This document shows positions 1 to 9,063 of a stretch of DNA of 63,665 bases, piece by piece. How positions within the stretch are numbered: the first letter of the stretch is position 1; each line of letters begins with the position of its first letter. The translations under genes were made by a program, and so were the position numbers. Source of the DNA: JAYZDP01 sp036337765 (GTDB lineage Bacteria > Acidobacteriota > Thermoanaerobaculia > Multivoradales > Multivoraceae); NCBI GenBank assembly GCA_036337765.1, contig JAYZDP010000084.1:1-63665 (forward strand), given 5' to 3'. The notes below the pieces were generated by a model. The model was not told where the DNA came from, made no database searches, and saw only the letters and a program-made list of their open reading frames with translations.

Positions 1-1313
1 CAACCTCGCCCCTCTGCTTCGCCCTCCTACTTCTGGGCGGCCCCATCCCCCCCGCCGCCTGCGCCGCGGCGCCCGACACCGTCGCCACCGGCCTGCCGAG
101 CGCGACCGCCGAGTCGGTCGGCATGTCGACCGACCGCCTGGCGCGCATCAGGCCGGCCATGCAGCAGTATGTCGACGATGACAAGGTGCCCTTCGTCATC
201 TCGATGATCGCGCGCAAGGGCAAGGTGGTGCACTTCGAGCAGGTCGGCTCGATGGACATGGAGGCGAAGAAGGCCGTTCGCCCCGACACCATCCTGCGCA
301 TGTACTCGCAGTCCAAGCCCGTGACCGGCGCGGCGGTGATGGTCCTTTACGAAGAGGGCAAGTTCCTGTTGACCGACCCGGTCGCCAAGTACCTGCCCGC
401 GCTCGCGGACCTCGAAGTCCTGGTCGGACCGAACGGTGCAACGGAGCCGGCACGGCCGATGACGGTCAAGCATCTCCTCACCCACACCTCGGGTTTGTCC
501 TACTCCTTCATGCCCGGCAGCGTCGCAAAGATGTACGCCGAGGCCGGGCTCTCGGGCACCGACTCCGACACCGAGATCCCGAGCCTCGAGGCCTACGTCG
601 AAAAGCTCGGCGAGATGCCATTGGTCGCCCAGCCCGGCACGCGCTGGCACTACAGCATCTCGATGGACGTGCTCGGCCGGTTGGTCGAGGTGTGGAGTGG
701 CCAGACCTTCGACGCCTTCCTCCAGGACCGGATCTTCGGACCGCTCGGAATGCAGGACACAGCGTTTCACGTACCCGACTCGAAGCTCGATCGCTTCGCC
801 GCCAACTACGCCTGGTCCGACGACGGTCTGGTGCTCTTCGACGCGCCAGTCGAAAGCCCTTACCGCAAAAAACCGAACATGCCGATGGGCGGCTCGGGCC
901 TGGTCTCGACCGCGTCGGACTACCTGCGCTTCGCTCAGATGCTCGCCTCGAGTGGCGAGCTCGACGGTGTGCGCATCCTCAGTCGCAAGTCGGTCGATCT
1001 CATGATGTCGGACCATCTCGGTCCCGAGTTCGGCGCCAACCCGATCAATATCGGCGGCAGTCTCGGCGCCGCGCCCCCCTCGGGCGCGCGCGGAACCGGC
1101 TTCGGCTTCACCGGCTCGGTGGTCGTCGATCCGACCCACACCCACTCTGTCGGCTCGGCCGGCTCCTACAGCTGGGGCGGCGCCGCTTACACGCAGTTCT
1201 GGGTCGATCGCGAGGAGGAGCTGGTGGGCATCGTCATGACCCAGGTCATGGGCTGCCCGCATCCGCTGCGCGAGAAGATGGTGATCTTCACCTACGGAGC
1301 CATCGCCGATTAG
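1..1313 (+). CDS. Serine hydrolase, beta-lactamase/penicillin-binding-protein fold, 5' end outside window
   Basis: Secreted class C beta-lactamase-like serine hydrolase, probably an esterase or peptidase of unknown substrate. Counting from the ATG at 123, S62-x-x-K65 is the nucleophile motif, and a Tyr-Ser-Ile segment near residue 177 fits the second catalytic motif. The frame stays open upstream of 123 to the window edge and encodes a hydrophobic stretch ending Ala-Cys-Ala-Ala-Ala, then residues that continue naturally into the domain. The ATG at 123 is therefore probably internal, and the real start with its signal peptide lies before base 1. The gene ends 3 bp before the crotonase gene, suggesting one transcript. 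Fold assignment is firm; substrate is not. Confidence 0.85.
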   Translation, partial: TSPLCFALLLLGGPIPPAACAAAPDTVATGLPSATAESVGMSTDRLARIRPAMQQYVDDDKVPFVISMIARKGKVVHFEQVGSMDMEAKKAVRPDTILRMYSQSKPVTGAAVMVLYEEGKFLLTDPVAKYLPALADLEVLVGPNGATEPARPMTVKHLLTHTSGLSYSFMPGSVAKMYAEAGLSGTDSDTEIPSLEAYVEKLGEMPLVAQPGTRWHYSISMDVLGRLVEVWSGQTFDAFLQDRIFGPLGMQDTAFHVPDSKLDRFAANYAWSDDGLVLFDAPVESPYRKKPNMPMGGSGLVSTASDYLRFAQMLASSGELDGVRILSRKSVDLMMSDHLGPEFGANPINIGGSLGAAPPSGARGTGFGFTGSVVVDPTHTHSVGSAGSYSWGGAAYTQFWVDREEELVGIVMTQVMGCPHPLREKMVIFTYGAIAD

Positions 1314-1316
1314 AAG

Positions 1317-2093
1317 ATGAGCGAGGTCGTCAACTACTCGGTCGCCAACCACGTAGCCACCATCGAGATGAATCGGCCAGAGCGCCACAACGCTCTCGGC
1401 TTCGATGTCCTCGACGGCCTCGACGCGGCGTTCGCGCGAGTCGAGGGGGACGACGACGTCTGGGTCGTCGTGCTGAAGGGTGCAGGGAAGTCGTTCTGTT
1501 CGGGCTACGACCGGGGCGGGTCGTACTACATCACCCCGCCCGAGGGAGGGTGGACCAGCCGCGAGGCCCTGATGCGGCTGCGCGGCATCGAAGCGCGCTA
1601 CATGCGTATCTGGAACTGCCCAAAGCCGACCATCGCGCAAATCCACGGCTTCTGCCTGGCCGGCGGCTGCTACCTGCAACTGGTGTGCGACATCTCTGTC
1701 GCGGCCAACGACGCGGTGCTGGGTCACATGTCGCCGGCGGAGTTCGGCCCGGCAGCGGTGCACGGCGTCTCCAGCATGCCCCTGTGGCAGGTGATCCTCG
1801 GCCCGAAACGCGCGCGTTACATGCTGATGACGGGGCGCAAGGTGAGCGGCACCCAGGCTGCGAAGATCGGCCTCGTCAGCCTCGCCGTGCCTGGCGACGA
1901 TCTCGACGCCGCGGTACAAGGGGTCGCCGCAGACATCATGGCGCAGGGAGGACCGGCGTACCTGACTCTCAAGGAGGTGATGAATACCGACCTCGAGATC
2001 CAGGGCCTCGGTGCCATGTTCCGCTACCACGGCCAGAAGAACGCCATGGGTCGGCTCGACCCGCGCCCGGAGCCGAGCGATGACGAAAGCTGA
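1317..2093 (+). CDS. Enoyl-CoA hydratase/isomerase (crotonase) family protein
   Basis: Cytoplasmic acyl-CoA enzyme of 258 residues, the usual length for a single-domain crotonase. The N-terminal NRPERHNAL signature is at residues 19-27. The first oxyanion-hole segment (KSFCSGYD) is near 58-65 and the second (HGFCLAGG) near 110-117. One catalytic-type Glu is visible near 142; the second usual Glu is not obvious, so hydratase versus isomerase or hydrolase cannot be decided. It starts 3 bp after the serine hydrolase stop and overlaps the next gene by 14 bp, so the three are probably co-transcribed. A role in a fatty-acid or steroid-like side chain pathway is inference. Confidence 0.85.
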   Translation: MSEVVNYSVANHVATIEMNRPERHNALGFDVLDGLDAAFARVEGDDDVWVVVLKGAGKSFCSGYDRGGSYYITPPEGGWTSREALMRLRGIEARYMRIWNCPKPTIAQIHGFCLAGGCYLQLVCDISVAANDAVLGHMSPAEFGPAAVHGVSSMPLWQVILGPKRARYMLMTGRKVSGTQAAKIGLVSLAVPGDDLDAAVQGVAADIMAQGGPAYLTLKEVMNTDLEIQGLGAMFRYHGQKNAMGRLDPRPEPSDDES

Positions 2094-3453
2094 GCTCGCC
2101 GCCCTCGTCGGTGTCGTCGCTCTCCTCCTCACCCTCCCCTCTTCCGCCCAGAATCACGCCCCGAACCCCTACGTCGCCGACGCCACGTGGGCCGAAGCCC
2201 CGCCAGGACGCCTCTTCGGCGCCAGCGGCGCTGTCTACCCAGCGCGCGACGGCACAGGCAACGTCTGGGTGGCCGAACGCTGCGGGGTCAACGACTGCAG
2301 TGACCGCGCCGACATCGACCCGATCGTCCTCTACTCGCCCGAGGGCAAGGTCCTACGCAGTTTCGGCGCCGGGATCTTTCTCTGGCCACACGGCATCTTC
2401 GTCGACCACGACGACAACGTCTGGATCACCGACGCCCGCGGCGACGGTGAGCGCGGCCACCAGATCCACAAGTTCAGCTCGACCGGCGAGCGGCTCCAGA
2501 GCCTCGGCATCGCAGGTGTCGGGGGACTCGGCGAAAAGATCTTCAACGCCCCCTCCGATGTGGTCGTCTCCGCCGACGGGACCATCTTCGTCGCCGACGG
2601 CCACAACATCGACGGCAACAACCGCATCGTCAAGCTTGCCCCTGACGGCAGCTTCCTCGCCGCGTGGGGGGAGACCGGCGGCGAGAACGGTCAGCTGCGC
2701 GACCCCCACGCACTGGCCATGGACTCACAGGGTCGACTCTTCGTCGGCGACCGCCGCAACAAGCGGGTCCAGATCTTCGATCAGGACGGCACCCACCTGG
2801 CGAGCTGGTACCAGTTCGGTGGACCGAGCGGCCTCTTCATCGACGACAACGACATGCTCTACGTCTGTGACAACGAGTCGTCGGACACGCGCACCGACGG
2901 CTTCCTACGCGGCATACGCATCGGCAGCGTCACAAACGGCCGGGTCATCGCCTTCATCCCGGATCCCGAGATCGACGCCGACGGCAGCCCGACCGAGGGG
3001 GTTGCCGCCGACGCTGCCGGCAACGTCTATGGAGCCGAGGTCGGCAAGGGTCGGCTGGTGAGATACGTGCCTGCGGCTCGGGCGGCGAGCGACGCGCCGT
3101 TCTCCAACCCCGAGCCGGTCGCGGTGCGCGCGCGCCCTCCCGGCGTTGCAGGCGCGGGACTCAGCATCGAAGAGCCCTTCGTTTCGCGTGACGGCCGCTG
3201 GCTCTTCTTCAACAGCGGCGAGAAAGAGGGCAACAAGGATCTGCACTACGTCGCAATACTCTCGGCCAACCGGGTGGAGCTATGGCGTGGCGAAGCCGGA
3301 GATCGTCATCGTGCAGAACTGGTCCGAAGAGCTCGAACGCCTCGTCCCCACCGATTGAGAGCAAGGCTGAGCGGTGAGGACAAGCTGGCGGATCTGAGCG
3401 GAGGAGAGGGGCCTGCGCTTCCGATCAGCCCTTGGAGGCGATCGAATCCATGA
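2080..3453 (+). CDS. Secreted NHL-repeat beta-propeller protein with a mosaic, probably damaged C-terminus
   Basis: I chose the ATG at 2080 because it begins a clean signal peptide (MTKAELAALVGVVALLLTL...SAQ) and overlaps the crotonase end as in an operon. Residues about 30-330 are NHL-type propeller blades with repeated D-G-x-I/L-F-V-A-D and R-V-Q-I-F motifs, as in peptidyl-glycine-lyase-like six-bladed propellers. From about residue 365 the text changes to a PD40-like blade (E-P-F-V-S-R-D-G-R-W-L-F-F). After about base 3290 this frame becomes arginine-rich and unconvincing, while the neighbouring frame encodes a plausible protein end stopping at 3358. The gene is thus either frameshifted or a fusion of unrelated propeller fragments. 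Ligand unknown. Confidence 0.7.
   Translation: MTKAELAALVGVVALLLTLPSSAQNHAPNPYVADATWAEAPPGRLFGASGAVYPARDGTGNVWVAERCGVNDCSDRADIDPIVLYSPEGKVLRSFGAGIFLWPHGIFVDHDDNVWITDARGDGERGHQIHKFSSTGERLQSLGIAGVGGLGEKIFNAPSDVVVSADGTIFVADGHNIDGNNRIVKLAPDGSFLAAWGETGGENGQLRDPHALAMDSQGRLFVGDRRNKRVQIFDQDGTHLASWYQFGGPSGLFIDDNDMLYVCDNESSDTRTDGFLRGIRIGSVTNGRVIAFIPDPEIDADGSPTEGVAADAAGNVYGAEVGKGRLVRYVPAARAASDAPFSNPEPVAVRARPPGVAGAGLSIEEPFVSRDGRWLFFNSGEKEGNKDLHYVAILSANRVELWRGEAGDRHRAELVRRARTPRPHRLRARLSGEDKLADLSGGEGPALPISPWRRSNP
3287..3358 (+). pseudogene. C-terminal tail fragment resembling kinase-PD40 propeller proteins
   Basis: In the frame one base ahead of the propeller gene this stretch reads VAKPEIVIVQNWSEELERL and ends at a stop at 3358. 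The same kind of ending (R-V-T-L-V-L-N-W-D-E-E-V-E-R-L-L) closes the decayed kinase-propeller gene at 17955-19281. From family knowledge, such N-W-x-E-E-L tails end Ser/Thr-kinase-linked PD40 propellers. I read it as the remnant of a second gene of that type joined to the NHL protein, or as that protein's true end after a single-base indel. Confidence 0.45.
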
Positions 3454-4261
3454 TCTCGCCCCACCATCGGGGGTTGAGAGCCCTCAAGCGCTCCTGCGTC
3501 TCGCCGTCGGCGAGAAGACCGATCCACTCGGCGTCGTCGTGGGACTGACCGTTGAGCTCGCCTCCGTCGAAGCCGGCCAGGAGCACCGCGGCCTCGACGT
3601 AGCTGTCCGGCGGCGGCAGATTGGGATCGGCGCCGCCTCCGTCGCGTGGCACTTGGGCGAAGAGATACCCCGGAGTCTCGATCGCCGTCACCGGCTTGAG
3701 TGCCGTCACCACGATGTTGTCGTCGACGAGCTCGGCCGCCAGACCTTCCGCCATCGCCTCGACGGCACGCTTCGTTCCCCCGTACGGCGTACCGCCTCGA
3801 GTTGCGGCGGAGGAGATGTTGATGATGTGCCCACCCCCCTGCTCGACCATCGAAGGCGCGACGGCTCGCGCGCAGTCGAAGCTGCCATGGACGTTGACTC
3901 GGTACATGAGCCGCCAGTGCTTGGGCTGGACGTCGGCGTTGCCGCCGGGCGGCTGGATCGCGGCGTTGTTCATCAGGATGTCGATGCGCCCCCAGTGGTC
4001 GACGACCTGGCTCACCATCGCCTCGATCGACTGCGGGTCGGCAACGTTGCATGCCACCGGCAGGGCCTCGCTTCCGGCCTCCTCGACCAGCCGAGCAGTC
4101 GAGTGGATCGTGCCCGGCAGACGGGGGTCCTTCTCCTCGATCGTGCGCGCCGCGACGGCGACTCTCGCCCCCTCGCGTGCATAGCCGACCGCGCAGTATT
4201 CCCCCAGACCGCGGCTAGCGCCGGTGACGATCGCGACTTTGCCTTCGAGCCTTCCACCCAC
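3425..4261 (-). CDS. Short-chain dehydrogenase/reductase (classical SDR)
   Basis: NAD(P)-dependent oxidoreductase of 278 residues. The Rossmann motif T-G-A-S-R-G-L-G is near residues 13-20, N-N-A-A lies mid-domain, the catalytic Ser is in I-N-I-S-S-A, and the Y-G-G-T-K motif supplies Tyr and Lys. The start is taken as the GTG at 4261 because it directly precedes the domain and has GGAG about 7 bases upstream; the frame stays open further but upstream sequence is not SDR-like and runs through the divergent gene. It diverges from the deacylase gene with only 27 bp between starts, so both promoters must overlap. Substrate unknown. Confidence 0.88.
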   Translation of the reverse strand: MGGRLEGKVAIVTGASRGLGEYCAVGYAREGARVAVAARTIEEKDPRLPGTIHSTARLVEEAGSEALPVACNVADPQSIEAMVSQVVDHWGRIDILMNNAAIQPPGGNADVQPKHWRLMYRVNVHGSFDCARAVAPSMVEQGGGHIINISSAATRGGTPYGGTKRAVEAMAEGLAAELVDDNIVVTALKPVTAIETPGYLFAQVPRDGGGADPNLPPPDSYVEAAVLLAGFDGGELNGQSHDDAEWIGLLADGETQERLRALNPRWWGEIMDSIASKG

Positions 4262-4288
4262 GGTTGATCTCCTTCTCGGACCGATACG

Positions 4289-5914
4289 ATGCCTCGGATC
4301 CCGATGAAATACCACCCGCTCCGGCTTTTCGCTGCCCTGGTCGTTTGCGCTTCGACGATGAGCGCTGTCCAGGCTCAGCGCTACGACCTGCTGTTGCGCA
4401 ACGGGCGGGTGATCGATGGGAGCGGCGCGCCTTGGTTTCGCGCCGACATAGCCGTGACGGGGGACACGATCGCAAAGGTTGCCGCACACATCGAAGGCGA
4501 GGCCGCAAAAGTGATCGACGTCGCCGGCGAGGCAGTGAGCCCGGGCTTCATCGACATCCACACGCACTCGCGCCGCAACATCCTGGAGGTACCGACCGCC
4601 GACAACTACGTGCGCCAGGGAGTGACCACGATCTTCGAGGGGCAGGATGGGACGTCCGACGTCCCTCTCGGCCCCTTCTTCGACAAGCTCGACCAGACGC
4701 CCATCTCGCTCAACTACGCAAGCTTTCTCGGCCACGGCTCGGTGCGCGGCGCCGTCGTCGGGCAAGTCGATCGCCGCGCCTCAGCAGACGAGCTCGCCGC
4801 TATGGAGGAGCTGGTTCGCGAGGGTATGCGCGACGGCGCCTTCGGGCTGTCGACCGGTCTCTTTTACGTCCCAGGTGCCTTCGGCACGACGGAAGAGGTA
4901 GCAGGTCTGGCGCGGATCGCCGGGGAGCTCGGTGGCATCCACATCTCGCACATGCGCGACGAGGCATCGCAGATTCTCGAAAGCGTTCGCGAGACGATCG
5001 AGATCGGAGAGATCGGACGCCTGCCCACCCAGATCACCCACCATAAGGTAATCGGCTCGCCCAACTGGGGCCGCAGTGTCGACACGCTTCGCCTGGTCGA
5101 CGAGGCGAGGGCACGCGGGGTCGACGTCAGCCTCGATCAGTACCCTTACACCGCGTCGAGTACCGGGATCATCTCGGCGCTGTGGCCGAAGTGGGCTCGA
5201 GAGGGGGGTCGGGAGGCGGTCGTTGCACGCTTGGCAGACCCGACAACGCGCGCCCCCCTTCGGGACGAGAGCGCACTCATCATACGCGACGAGCGCGGTG
5301 GCGGCGACGCCTCGCGCGTACAGATCTCCTGGTGTGAGTGGGATCCATCGCTGGCGGGACAGACGCTCGCCGACCTGACCCGCGCCCGCGGTCAACAAGC
5401 CGACACCACCAACGCCGCCGACACCGCGATCTGGATCGTCGAGCAGGGCGGCTGTCAGGCGGTCTTTCACGCCATCGGCGAGGAAGATCTCGTACGCATC
5501 CTGCGCCACCCCGCAGTCATGGTGGCGTCGGACGGCGGTGTGATGATCTTCGGTCGCGGCGTGCCGCATCCGCGAAGCTACGGCACCTTCGCCCGGGTGT
5601 TGGGCCGCTACGTGCGGGAACAGGGAGTGCTGACGCTCGAGGAAGCGGTACGCAAGATGACGAGCCTGCCCGCGCAGCGCACCGGCCTCGGAGATCGTGG
5701 GCTACTGCGGCCGGGCATGAAGGCCGACCTCGCCGTGTTCGATCCGGCGACCGTCCGCGACACTGCCACCTTCGAGGCACCTCACTCCTACGCTCAAGGC
5801 TTCTCGGTCGTCGTGGTCAACGGCCGGGTGGCGTTCGAGAACGGCGAGCTCACCGACGAGAGGCCAGGGCGGGTGCTTCGCGGCGCGGGGGCTCGCGGCG
5901 AGACGCCTCGGTAG
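4289..5914 (+). CDS. N-acyl-D-amino-acid deacylase (D-aminoacylase-type amidohydrolase), secreted
   Basis: Zinc amidohydrolase that in its family hydrolyses N-acyl-D-amino acids. Residues 1-29 form a signal peptide ending A-Q-A, so it probably acts in the periplasm. The N-terminal strand Y-D-L-L-L-R-N-G-R-V-I-D-G-S-G is typical. The metal motif H91-T-H93 follows P-G-F-I-D-I. Later metal or substrate residues sit in I-H-I-S-H-M-R-D-E and I-T-H-H-K, and the C-terminal P-G-x-x-A-D-L-A-V-F-D strand closes the composite domain. At 541 residues it has the normal family length. An alternative start at 4304 (MKYHPLRLF) gives an equally good signal peptide. It is followed directly by the putA remnant. 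Confidence 0.88.
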   Translation: MPRIPMKYHPLRLFAALVVCASTMSAVQAQRYDLLLRNGRVIDGSGAPWFRADIAVTGDTIAKVAAHIEGEAAKVIDVAGEAVSPGFIDIHTHSRRNILEVPTADNYVRQGVTTIFEGQDGTSDVPLGPFFDKLDQTPISLNYASFLGHGSVRGAVVGQVDRRASADELAAMEELVREGMRDGAFGLSTGLFYVPGAFGTTEEVAGLARIAGELGGIHISHMRDEASQILESVRETIEIGEIGRLPTQITHHKVIGSPNWGRSVDTLRLVDEARARGVDVSLDQYPYTASSTGIISALWPKWAREGGREAVVARLADPTTRAPLRDESALIIRDERGGGDASRVQISWCEWDPSLAGQTLADLTRARGQQADTTNAADTAIWIVEQGGCQAVFHAIGEEDLVRILRHPAVMVASDGGVMIFGRGVPHPRSYGTFARVLGRYVREQGVLTLEEAVRKMTSLPAQRTGLGDRGLLRPGMKADLAVFDPATVRDTATFEAPHSYAQGFSVVVVNGRVAFENGELTDERPGRVLRGAGARGETPR

Positions 5915-5916
5915 CC

Positions 5917-6345
5917 ATGGCGCTCGCGGACGACCCAGCCGAGCAGGCTCTGATCGAGCGCGCCGTGCGGCTCGCACGCGATCTCCAACACAGCGCGGTA
6001 GCACTGCAAACGCCGCAGGAGCAACGCCAGCAGGCGGAGCTTGATCGCATGATCCAGCTGCCACGCGACAAGGCCACACGTTCATCCGCACGCCCGTGGA
6101 TCGAGCGCGTCGAGGCCGGCAACGACCTGGTCCGCGGACTGCGCTTCGCCGATGCAGAGCGGGTGGCTCCCACACTGGCCGCGGCGGCCGCGCGAGTCGG
6201 TCTCTACATCGCTGCCGATTCGGTGCTCGGAATCGGCCGAATCGAGCTGCTGCACTATCTACGCGAACAGAGCCTTTGCATCGACTACCATCGGTACGGC
6301 AACCTTGGCATGAGGGCCGAGGAGGTCCGGTCGTCGGTGGGCTGA
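5917..6345 (+). pseudogene. putA: Internally deleted remnant of bifunctional proline dehydrogenase/P5C dehydrogenase
   Basis: A 142-residue reading frame that joins the two ends of a PutA-type protein. Residues 1-55 look like the N-terminal arm of a PutA (E-Q-A-L-I-E-R-A...Q-Q-A-E-L-D-R-M-I). Residues about 62-142 look like the far C-terminus, with the segment GRIELLHYLREQSLCIDYHR followed by Y-G-N-L-G that in my family knowledge ends long PutA proteins. The roughly 900 residues carrying both active sites are absent, and the join is in frame near residue 58. It has no catalytic residues and cannot oxidise proline. The possibility that the short protein has a new role cannot be excluded. Confidence 0.6.
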
Positions 6346-6374
6346 GATGGCCCGCGTTGGAGGGGAGTCCCGGG

Positions 6375-6863
6375 ATGAGCTATGAGATTCACGTCAATGG
6401 CCGCGCTGTCACGGTCGACGTCGAGGGCGACATGCCGCTGCTCTGGGTGTTGCGCGACGAGCTGGGACTGAAGGGCACGAAGTACGGCTGCGGCATTGCC
6501 GAGTGCGGCGCCTGCACGGTCATGGTCGACGGCCAGCCCAAGCGCTCGTGTCGGCTTCAGATCCGACGAGCCGAAGGAGCCGAGATCGAGACCATCGAGA
6601 GTCTCTCGCCCGACGGTACTCACCCGCTGCAAACCGCATGGGTGGTGGAGCAGGTCCCGCAGTGCGGCTACTGCCAGTCGGGGATGCTGATGAGCGCGGC
6701 GGCTCTGCTGCGCGAGACACCGGCGCCGACCGACGCCGACATCGACGCGCAGATGACGAACATCTGCCGCTGCGGTACCTACCAGCGCGTGCGGACGGCC
6801 ATCCACCGGGCCGCAGCCGACATCGCAGCCACGAGCGACGAGGCCGAGAAGGTGCGCTCATGA
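6375..6863 (+). CDS. (2Fe-2S)-binding small subunit of a molybdenum hydroxylase (isoquinoline 1-oxidoreductase alpha type)
   Basis: A 162-residue electron-transfer subunit with two [2Fe-2S] clusters. The plant-ferredoxin cluster cysteines are C39, C44, C47 and C59 (C-G-I-A-E-C-G-A-C-T). The second cluster uses C97-G-Y-C100 and C131-R-C133. The ATG at 6375 has a strong GGAGGGGAG eight bases upstream and gives the canonical N-terminus. It overlaps the large-subunit gene by 4 bp (ATGA), which is normal for this heterodimer. It would pass electrons from the molybdopterin site to an external acceptor such as a cytochrome. Confidence 0.93.
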   Translation: MSYEIHVNGRAVTVDVEGDMPLLWVLRDELGLKGTKYGCGIAECGACTVMVDGQPKRSCRLQIRRAEGAEIETIESLSPDGTHPLQTAWVVEQVPQCGYCQSGMLMSAAALLRETPAPTDADIDAQMTNICRCGTYQRVRTAIHRAAADIAATSDEAEKVRS

Positions 6864-9052
6864 AGATCACGCGCAGAGGGGTTCTCATCTCCGGCGCCGC
6901 GGTCGGCGGCGGACTGGTGCTCGGTGCCTTCCTGGTCGACGGCGACGTGCGAGACGAGGCACAGGAAGGTCACGCTGATGGGGGCGACTTCTTCCTCCAT
7001 ACCTGGATCCGTATCGCACCCGACGGCACAGTCATCGTCCTCGTGCCTCACTCCGAGATGGGTCAAGGCATCCACACAGCCCTATCGATGATGCTGGCGG
7101 AAGAGATGGACGCGGACTGGGAGACGGTGCGCGCCGAGCAGGCGCCGGCGCACGCTGTCTTCGCCAACGCGGCGCTGGCACGTGGCTTCCTCATGCCGGG
7201 CGACGTACCCGCCATTTTCAGCGACATGATCGACTTCGCGACGCTCAAGACCGCACAGCTCCTGAACCTGCAGGTCACCGGAGGCTCGTCGAGCGTGCGC
7301 TTCACCGGCCGGTTCGCCATGCGCCAGGCCGGCGCGGCGGCGCGGTGGATGTTGACCAAGGCCGCCTCGAAGCGCTGGGGTGTACCCCAGGGAGAGATCG
7401 AGGTGGCGCACTCGGTCGTGAGCCATCCGGGCTCGGGCCAGCAGCTTGGCTTCGGCGAGCTCGCCGAGGAGGCCGCGGCCCTCGACCCCCCTAGAACGCT
7501 CGCGATGAAGCCCGCCTCGCAGCACTCGATCGTCGGCCGGTCGAAGCCCCGTTTCGACATTCCCGACAAGGTCGAGGGCAAGCCGGTCTACGGCATCGAC
7601 GCCGAGCCGGACAACCTCCACTACGCGGCCGTCGAGCACATCCCCGTCTTCGGCGGATCGGTAGTGAGCTTCGACGCGACGAAGGCGCTTGCGATCGATG
7701 GGGTCGACAAGGTGGTCGAAGTCGAGGGCGGCGTCGCCGTCATCGCCGACAAGTACTGGACGGCGCAGAAGGCACTGCGCAGCCTCGACGTCGAGTGGGA
7801 CGACGGCGGCCACAGCGAGGTCTCATCGCAGGACATCCTTGCCCGCCAGGCACAGGGCCTCACTACGGGCTATTTCGTTTTGTATCGCGAGAGCGGCTAG
7901 GTCTAGTCGGCGCTGGCCAGCGCCGCAAAACAGGTCGAAGCCACCTACCGGGTCCCCTATCTCGCCCACGCCGCCATGGAGCCGCTGAACTGCACGGCGT
8001 GGGTTCGGGAAGACGGAGCGGACGTCTGGACGGGCACCCAGAACTTCCTCCACACCCGCGCCATGGCCGCCGACGTCACCGGCCTTGACGCCGACTCGAT
8101 CGAGGTCCACTCGGTCATGCTGGGCGGCGGTTTCGGCCGCCGCGGCATGTTCTCGCCCGACTACGTGCGCCAGGGGGTGGACGTGGCCCGTCACGTGCCG
8201 TATCCGGTCAAGACCATCTGGTCGCGCGAGGACGACATGCGCCGCGACGCGTACCGACCCGCGATCACGGCCCGGCTCGCCGCCGGGGTCGACGCGGGCG
8301 GCGCACCCACCGCCTGGCTCAACGATCACATCGGCAAGAACGAGCCGTCAGAGGCGGCGCACATCCCCTACGGCATCGCCAACACCCGCATTCGCTACGC
8401 GGACGACGGTACGCACATACCTTTCGGCAACTGGCGAAGCGTCGCCCACTCGCAGCACGCCTTCTTCACCGAAGCGTTCTTCGACGAGATGGCCGAGGCC
8501 GCCGACCGCGATCCCTACGAGCTGCGTCGCGAGCTGCTGGCCGACCGGCCTGAGATGATCGCGGTTCTCGACGCCGCTGCCAAAGCAGGCGACTGGGGCG
8601 AAGAGATGGAGCCGGGACGAGGGCGCGGCATCGCGATCGCCGAGAGCTTCGGCTCGATCGTGGCGCAGGTCGCCGAGGTCACGGTCGATGCAGAGACCGG
8701 CGTAAAGGTGAACCGCGTGGTCTGCGCCGCGGACACCGGCGAGGTGATCCACCCCGACGGCCTTGAGGCGCAGCTCGAGAGCGGCATCGTGTTTGCTCTC
8801 TCTGCAGCCCTCTTCGGCGAGATCACGATCAAGAACGGCCGAGTGGTCGAGCGCAACTTCCCCGACTACCCGATGGTCAAGATGGCCGACATGCCGCTCA
8901 TCGAGACCCTGCTCGTGCCGTCCGGTCGTGCCATCGGTGGCGGTGGCGAGGTCGGCACACCGCCCCTGGCTCCGGCGGTCGTCAACGCCATCTTTGCCGC
9001 CACCGGACAGCGCGTCCGCGAACTGCCGCTGCGCAAGTCGGGACTGACCTGA
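6860..9052 (+). pseudogene. Molybdopterin large subunit (isoquinoline 1-oxidoreductase beta type) interrupted by two in-frame TAG codons
   Basis: The frame from the ATG at 6860 to the TGA at 9050-9052 spans 731 codons, the expected length for the molybdenum-cofactor subunit. It opens with a twin-arginine-like leader (MKITRRGVLISGAAVGGG). Family features run through both halves, including the Q-G-I-H-T segment near residue 72 and the glycine-rich L-G-G-G-F-G-R-R-G motif near residue 423. TAG occurs at 7898-7900 (codon 347) and 7904-7906 (codon 349), within a segment where relatives typically have G-D-V-D. Without read-through or correction only two halves would be made, and the second has no sensible start (first ATG 7976). 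TAG is a normal stop elsewhere in the window, so decay or sequence error is the simplest reading. Confidence 0.8.
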
Positions 9053-9063
9053 GGAGACACGAC

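Noticed and set aside
692..2083. A 463-codon plus-strand frame overlapping the serine hydrolase and crotonase
   Set aside because: Highly arginine-rich out-of-frame shadow, typical in GC-rich DNA.
7976..9052. The second half of the molybdenum hydroxylase as an independent gene from ATG 7976
   Set aside because: The ATG is inside the conserved domain, has no ribosome-binding site, and the frame is continuous with the first half.
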